A stretch of 64,000 nt of DNA from Diphasiastrum complanatum (Eukaryota > Streptophyta > Lycopodiopsida > Lycopodiales > Lycopodiaceae), in NCBI GenBank assembly GCA_029204225.1, contig CM055111.1, positions 20,804,503-20,868,502 of the forward strand, given 5' to 3'. Position 1 is the first letter of the stretch. Every line of letters starts with the position of its first letter. Of the stretch, positions 58,160 through 64,000 are shown in pieces. The translations under genes were made by a program, and so were the position numbers. The notes under the pieces were generated by a model. The model was not told the DNA's origin and made no database searches. It worked only from the letters and a program-made list of their open reading frames with translations.

Positions 58160-59121
58160 CTAACTTGGCAAATCTAGTGTACATCTATCTACAATTCCAA
58201 GCGCATATCTTAGCTTAAAAAATGGATCTTTGGACAATGGTTTGGTTAAGATATCAGCTATGCATTCGGATAATGGTACATGATGTAGTTGCACTTCCTT
58301 GGATTGTACCTTCTCCCTCACAAAGTGGTGAGCTATCTCAATATGCTTTGTTCTAGCATGGAAGATAGGATTTGAAGCAATTTGTTGAGAAGCTTGATTG
58401 TCACAAAATATGTAAGGGATCTCCTCGGCCTCTAGCACATGTAGTTCCATCAACAGTCTTCTTAGCCATAGGAGCTCTTTGGTTGTTGAAGTCAATGCCT
58501 TGTACTCGGCTTCACAAGAAGATTGTATCTTGCTTTTTGGAAAGCCAAGATGTCACTCCTCCACAAAGAAATATTGCAAATGCACTAATGGACTTCTTAT
58601 CCATCTTATCACCTGCAAAGTCTGAATCCGAGTAGGCTCTCAAGTGCAAGTTAGATCCTTCATAAAGTATGCCAAAAAATCTAGTACTAGAAACATATCT
58701 AAGTACTCTCTTGGCACTTTTCCAATGATGAACTAAAGGAGCTTCCACACTTTGACTCAACTTGCTTACACAAAAACTTAAGCAAGTCTAGTGATGGTTA
58801 AATAGACTAGAGAGCCTAGAAGCTTCCTAAGAGGGTGATGTCCTCAAAGGATGCTTCATCACCTTCATTAGTTGCCTTCACAACATGCTCCATAGGGGTG
58901 TCAATTCCCTTACAATCTTTCATACCAAATCTTTCAAGAATGGAAGTAGCATACTTAGATTGACTTATGAAAGTACAATTGCTACTTCTAGACACTCCTA
59001 TCCCAAGTATAAACTTTAGGAAGCCTAGATCTACCATCTTGAACTCACTAGATAAGTCAACTTTTACTTTGCCTATGCCATCAGCATCATTTCATGTCAT
59101 AATGATGTCATCAACATAAAG
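58160..59121 (-). pseudogene. Element C RNase H and reverse transcriptase end
   Basis: From the catalytic VLYVDDIIM (about 59,125-59,099) through MVDLGFLKFILGIGVSRSSNC (59,037-58,816), a deletion and shift, then RVLRYVSSTRFFGILYEGSN, AYSDSDFAGDKMDKKS, SWLSKKQDTI (58,760-58,512) and the end LLWLRRLLMELHVLEAEEIP, FCDNQASQQIASNPIF, ADILTKPL (58,495-58,160). All RNase H acids are visible, but in three frames. Confidence 0.88.
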
Positions 59122-59151
59122 AACCAAAATGATGATCTTTCCTTCATTACA

Positions 59152-60669
59152 TTAAAAGTATAAAGAAGGTTCATAAGCACTTAGTACAAAGCCAAGGGAA
59201 AGGGCTTGCTTCAAGCCATATAGGCTCTTCCTTAAGTAGCACACCTTTTGCTCCTCACCAACCTTGATGAAGCCCTCGGGTTGCATCATGTAGATTTCAT
59301 CTTCTAAGAAGGCATTTGTCACATCCATTTGGTAGAGATCCCATTTGAACAAAGTAGCAATGCAAATGATTAATCTAATAGTTACAAGCTTAGCTACAGG
59401 TGCAAATGTTTCTTCATAATCCAATCCTTTTATTTGAAGAAATCCCTTAGCAACAAGCCTAGCTTTGTAATTACTAATAGATCCATCTTGATTGTACTTA
59501 ATTCTATAAACCCACGTACATGCAAGTGGTTTCTTTCCTCTTGGAAGATTTACAAGATTCCAAGTATGATTCTCTTCTGATGCATCATACTCTACTTGCA
59601 TTGCATCTCTCCAAACTTTAGATTTATATGCTTCTTCAAAAGATGATGGTTCTTCAAGCAATGTAGCTAAAAAAGAGTAAGAGGTAGAAGATGTAGAGCC
59701 TTCCTTTTGCTTTCCCTTGTCCACATAGGTAAGCCTTGAGGGCTCGGCCTTGCTTCTTGATGATCTTCTCGGCCCCTTTTGACTCGGATCCAAATCTCCA
59801 TCCTCGGTTTTGTCATGATCCTCCTCGGGTTTGTCAAGATCCTCCTCGGATTTGTCAAGATCTTCAATGCACAATGGGTTAGATCCATTTGACAAGCTCT
59901 TAGCAAATTGTGACTCATCAAAAAGTACATCCTTGCTTACCTTTACTTTCTTGGATGTAGGACCATATATCGTATATCCCTTGCTATTTTCTCCATAGCC
60001 AACAAAGATTCCTTTGAAGGAGGTAGCATCTTCTTTCCTTCTAGTCTCCAAAGGAATGTGTACATAACAAGTACATCCAAAGATCTTAAAATTTTTTACA
60101 TTGGGTTTCTTACCAAACAAGGCTTGATAAGGTGAGATCTCATCTATAGCACTACTAGGAAGTCTATTACACAAATAATTAGCACATGTTATGGCTTCTC
60201 CCCAAAATGAGATGGGAAGTGATGCATCAAGCCTCAAAGACTTTGCACACTCACATAGAATCCTATTTTTCCTCTCGGCCACCCCATTTTGTTGAGGGGT
60301 GTAGGAACAAGTGTATTGTAACTTAATACCATTGATCTCACAAAAGTCTTTCATATAATTGGAGGTGTACTCTCCTCCATTATCACATCTTAGTGCTTTG
60401 ATAGAAGTACTAAATTGTTTCTCTACTAGAGACTTGAACTTAATGAAAGCTTCATAAACAGGACTTTTCTTTGATAGTAACTCAATCCATGTGAATCTAG
60501 TACAATCATCTATGAAAGTTACATACATCAAGGCACCTCCATTACTTGCATGTGAAAAACTATGTACATCATAATGTATGAGATCCAAGGGAGAGAGATA
60601 TTGATGAAGATCTCTTGTAAGAAGACTTGTGTGACTTTGCAAGGCCACATGCCTCACATATCTTTCCAC
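59152..60669 (-). pseudogene. Element C integrase core through reverse transcriptase palm
   Basis: One open stretch of 505 codons. Integrase: TFIDDCTRFTWIELL, LRCDNGGEYTSN and GVAERKNRILCECAK (D, D, E context intact); then YGENSKGYTIY; an acidic linker with LDKSEEDLDKPEEDHDKTE, a short tandem repeat; then RT: KARLVAKGFLQIKGLDYEETFAPVAK, QMDVTNAFLEDEIYMMQP (a small deletion after AFL), KSLYGLKQA. A deletion removes PRAWY and joins LSLGFVLSAYEPSLYF, then TAA. Confidence 0.92.
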
Positions 60670-60760
60670 ACTTCTTGAAAGCTCTTGGTAGGCCGAGAGC
60701 TAGTTCCTTGCTTGCCATTGACTCCATAGATTGAAGATTAGGATGGCCTAATCTCTTATT

Positions 60761-61976
60761 TCAAAGCTCCACTTGAGTTAGCTCCTCCCTAGCCAAGTTC
60801 ACACTTTCACTTGCAACATTAGCATCCAACTTGAAAAGTCTACCTTGCTTAATGCCAGTAGCTATGCACTTATCATTTTTCAAGATGGACCAAACTCCAT
60901 TCTTGAAATGTACATCTAGTCCATTTTTCATTAATTGTCCTACACTAAGCAAGTTTCTTGAAATGGTAGGAACATACAAACATTATCTAAATCTATCCTT
61001 TTAGATGTGCCTAATCAAAGAGGTATAGATCCTATGCCATCTATCTTGCATGCTTGATCACTAGCAGTGTATATTGACTTCTTAGAGTCATTACAAGATA
61101 GAAGAATAGAAAAATAATGCTTGTTAAAGGACATGTGGGAACTAGCCCCACTATCTATCCACCATGTGTCTTGACTTGAAGTTGGTGTAGATGCAACCAT
61201 TAAGGATGTGTTGAATCCATCCTCTTCTTCTTGCTCTTGAGCAATGTTCCCTTGATCTCCTTTCGCTTGTTGATTCTTCTTCAAGTAGCATTCTGAGGCA
61301 AAGTGTCATTTCTTTCCACAAAAGAAACACTTTAGTATTGCCTTGTTCTTCACTTTGCCTTTGGAGGTAGATCCTCCATTCTTCATCTCGACCTCCTTCC
61401 TTGATTTTTCTTGAATGGATTTTGCTTCTTCTTGCCTTTAGATGTAAAGTTAGCTTTCTCCTCTCTCCATTAAGTGACATGCTATCCATTCTTGTCTTGA
61501 GGTGTAGAAGCCTACTCTCAGAACATTGTGCAACTTTTCAATGGATGGAAGAGAGTCTTGAATGGCAAATGATTGGACTAAGTTGGTGAACTCATCACCT
61601 AGACCATTCAAGATGATTTGTACTAGTTCTTGATCTTGGATCTTCTCTCCTATTGCACTTAACTCCTTGTTAAGAGATTTGATCCTAAGGACATACTCTT
61701 GTCCACTCTCTCCACTTCCTTTCATGCTTTGGAAACTTAATTTCTTAGCATGAGGATTCTTGAAGTATTGCTGGATTCATAAATGCTCTCTTTGGATGAG
61801 GTACAAGAAGACACCTCTTTCAAGAGGTCATTGCATACATTTAACTTTATGCAATGTAGAGCTAATCTTGCTCTCTTCTTGTATATGGCTTGTTCTTGGG
61901 GAGCTTGAGGCTCTTCCTCTACTCCTTGAACTATGTCATATAGATCATGGATCACTAGGAGTGATTCCAATCTCAC
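60761..61976 (-). pseudogene. Element C gag, protease and pre-integrase pieces
   Basis: Gag (61,976-61,737: IYKKRARLALHCIKLNVCNDLLKEV, then a deletion; 61,725-61,450: GQEYVLRIKSLNKELSAIGEKIQD), a shifted Lys-rich zinc-knuckle region near 61,330 (KVFLLWKE reads the knuckle in the wrong frame), protease TWWIDSGASSHM (61,165-61,130) and VPTISRNLLSVGQLMKNGLDV (60,979-60,761). Confidence 0.85.
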
Positions 61977-62456
61977 TTTCCAAATGGGATACTCAAAGAT
62001 CTTACCAAAAATTCCTAGCTTTCACTCTCACAAAAAAAATTGCTTTACACTTTTCTTAGAGATTTCACTTCAACTAAGGATCTGAACAAATCAGCCTCTA
62101 AGATCTGATCTTAGACTCTAAAAAGAAATGCTTCAATGATCCAAAACACTATTTGGTCATAGGCATTAGCTAGAATGAATCTAGATTAATACTATGCTTC
62201 AAAAAGCACCAAAAATGAACTAGTATTGTGATTTTGGGACCAACAAACACAAAGTAACTTGAATTGAAAGTTGTTGTACGGTTTCACACCTGTGAAAAGT
62301 ACATACACAGCCTCCAAGTCGTTTTGATCCAAATGATTACAAGCTATAACTCTAGAAGAACTCGCCCTCACTGGTATTGGCCAAAAACAAATTTTGCCAA
62401 TGATCTTTACAAGATTTATGATTCAATAATCACTCTCTTACTTAGCTCTGATACCA

Positions 62457-63317
62457 TGATAAATTTTACAGTTTTTAGGACAATAATGATTGTACTTTAC
62501 AATCATAGAGAGTTATTGGTTTCTTAATCAATGAACCTATCAAGTTCTACACATTAGATCTTGATCTAGATTCACTACACTTGGATTTTAGCAAGAGCAA
62601 TGGATCAACCCATCATTTTTTAGTGAGAACGGCCTCACACGTGTGGAGTATTGTCCACTGTACGGCGTGCACCTGAAACAATAAGTACAATGATACTAGA
62701 TAGCAATCATACATAAAAATCACAAGACAAATGACTAGAAACCTCACAAAAGTGTAGAGTGCAAAAGTCTCATCAATCTTCTTAGCAAAATGATGATCCT
62801 TTCATGGATCAAGTACATCCATGAGTTTGGTACAGTCCAGCAGGCCTTCACATGTGTGAAGAGTGCCACATCACTCAGATCTATCCATTTGATCCATCCT
62901 TGATCCTTATCCAATAGTTGACCTTCTAGAATATGACTAAAGTCCACAAAGCTAGTCTCCTAGAATATAGGATATTTCCTACAAAATAGGATCTAAGGAA
63001 AATGGTCAACTCTTATCTTCTAGTACTCTATGCACACGTGTGAACATCCACTTGCCATGTGGGAGCATTTACTCATGCACATGCAAGGAAAAGCTAATTT
63101 GTAGGTGACTAGTCAACTTGACTAAAAACTAGCCATTTCATGTTCACACTACCTAGAATGATACAAAATCAATTTGGATATATACAAACATGCAAAATAC
63201 ATCCTTTCACACGTGGGAATAGGCTCCACACATGTGAAATCAGATCATCAACATATTCTAATGTTTGATCAATATTTACATGAACCAATGTCAAGTGAGA
63301 AGTGACAATTTTCAACA
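62457..63317 (-). repeat. 5' LTR of copia element C
   Basis: 861 bp; ends as in its partner. Carries CTTCACATGTGTGAAG at about 62,847 where the other LTR has CTTCACACGTGTGAAG, so that palindrome has one change here. Other CACACGTG words at 62,635, 63,033 and 63,208. Confidence 0.93.
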
Positions 63318-63322
63318 ATGAT

Positions 63323-64000
63323 TCCATGGAGCTCTACTTGTGATTTGTGCTTTGTGGCTATATCAACATTAGTGTCTTGTTCATTTTTTCTATTCTCATT
63401 TTAGTTTAATTACTATTGCTATTCTATTGGGTTTGGCACATGACAAACACATAATCTCGCAAGCCCGACAAGGGAGTTGCTAGGAAATTGAACCTTGAGA
63501 GAATAGTAAATGAAGCCGGCCCTTCAAATGTGGAGTCTTTTCCAAACCTAGTCTAATTCCATCCATGTTTCAACTAGACATATAATTGCAAATTGAAAGG
63601 CTTGCCACATTTTCCAACTTGAGGAAAGTTGACCTTCAAGAAGAATAATCTTTTCCAAACCTAGCACATGTTCCCATTTATTTATAACCCATCAATCTTG
63701 AAATGGATGAGTCTCAATCGACATAACACATTGTCATCTTCCCCAGGATTAAGTGAAATCCATAGCTAGCACTAGCCCTATCGTATATCCCCCAATGGGA
63801 TGGATGAAATGGTGAACCGCATGTCATGATTTCAATCTCTCCTCAAGATATGGGTTGCCAGTCACAACTTGCAAAAAAAACAAGTTAATAAAGACAAATT
63901 TCTTTTGAAAGAATTCCTCTTCAAAATTGGAATCACCAGTTAGTGGCCATCTTTTACTCCATTTATTTTTATTTATATATAGACTAAAATTAGGTTAGCA
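63323..64000. other. Right flank of element C, no gene supported
   Basis: Non-coding by eye. TTTGGCACATGAC at 63,431 faintly resembles a gypsy primer-site region, but no LTR end precedes it. Confidence 0.5.

Larger units (their letters stand above)
57304..63317 (-). mobile_element. Copia element C, complete with target duplications, minus strand
   Basis: LTRs at 57,304-58,146 (3' on this strand, 843 bp) and 62,457-63,317 (5', 861 bp) read TGTTGAAAATTG...AAATTTATCA. They are bounded by a perfect 5 bp duplication ATGAT (57,299-57,303; 63,318-63,322). Primer site TGGTATCAGAGC is at 62,456-62,445 and the polypurine tract GAAGTGAGGAGGAG at 58,160-58,147. Gag, protease, integrase, RT and RNase H follow in copia order, with deletions and stops, so it is not autonomous. 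Confidence 0.95.

Overview
This is nuclear DNA from a land plant with a large, retrotransposon-rich genome. The evidence is a spliced, complete gene for the chloroplast Calvin-cycle enzyme sedoheptulose-1,7-bisphosphatase, and a series of Ty1/copia and Ty3/gypsy LTR retrotransposons using plant-type primer sites (initiator-Met tRNA for copia, an Asp-tRNA-like site for gypsy). I cannot name the species. There are no prokaryotic features, CRISPR arrays or recognisable tRNA/rRNA genes.

Layout. 1-813: two LTR fragments. 1,051-12,198: a complete but mutated ~11.1 kb Ty3/gypsy element with matching ATATG target duplications, a repeat-rich leader and an extra open reading frame after integrase. 12,199-17,966: mostly non-coding, with a copia 3' end carrying a long CT microsatellite. 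17,967-19,6xx: a 731 bp LTR, primer site and decayed gag of another copia element. 19,619-24,445: a divergent gene pair around a tandemly duplicated region rich in ACGTG motifs. The left gene (minus) joins a divergent histone H3 fold to a Ulp1/C48-type cysteine protease domain across four predicted exons; the right gene (plus) is an orphan with one intron. 25,923-29,123: the SBPase gene (minus, 8 exons, intact). 29,400-33,430: intergenic DNA, a minisatellite and a gypsy gag fragment. 33,438-48,130: copia elements piled on one another, including a chimera (34.1-39.1 kb), a near-complete element whose reverse transcriptase is replaced by an unrelated open frame (39,832-45,832), an inverted gag fragment (45.8-47.3 kb) and an RNase H/LTR remnant. 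48,131-50,460: degenerate DNA with a gypsy integrase tail. 51,210-55,941: a copia element with nearly intact pol and a 3' LTR but no 5' LTR, flanked by a 0.4 kb direct repeat. 57,304-63,317: a complete minus-strand copia element with ATGAT target duplications.

The SBPase gene is the only clearly functional host gene. The most unusual item is the histone-H3/Ulp1 gene: its first 374 codons stay in one frame, interrupted only by three TAG codons, and its predicted introns keep phase through the protease catalytic Cys motif. Whether it is a decaying gene, a mobile-element gene, or is decoded by readthrough cannot be settled from sequence alone. All splice sites, domains and homologies here were read by eye; no search was run.
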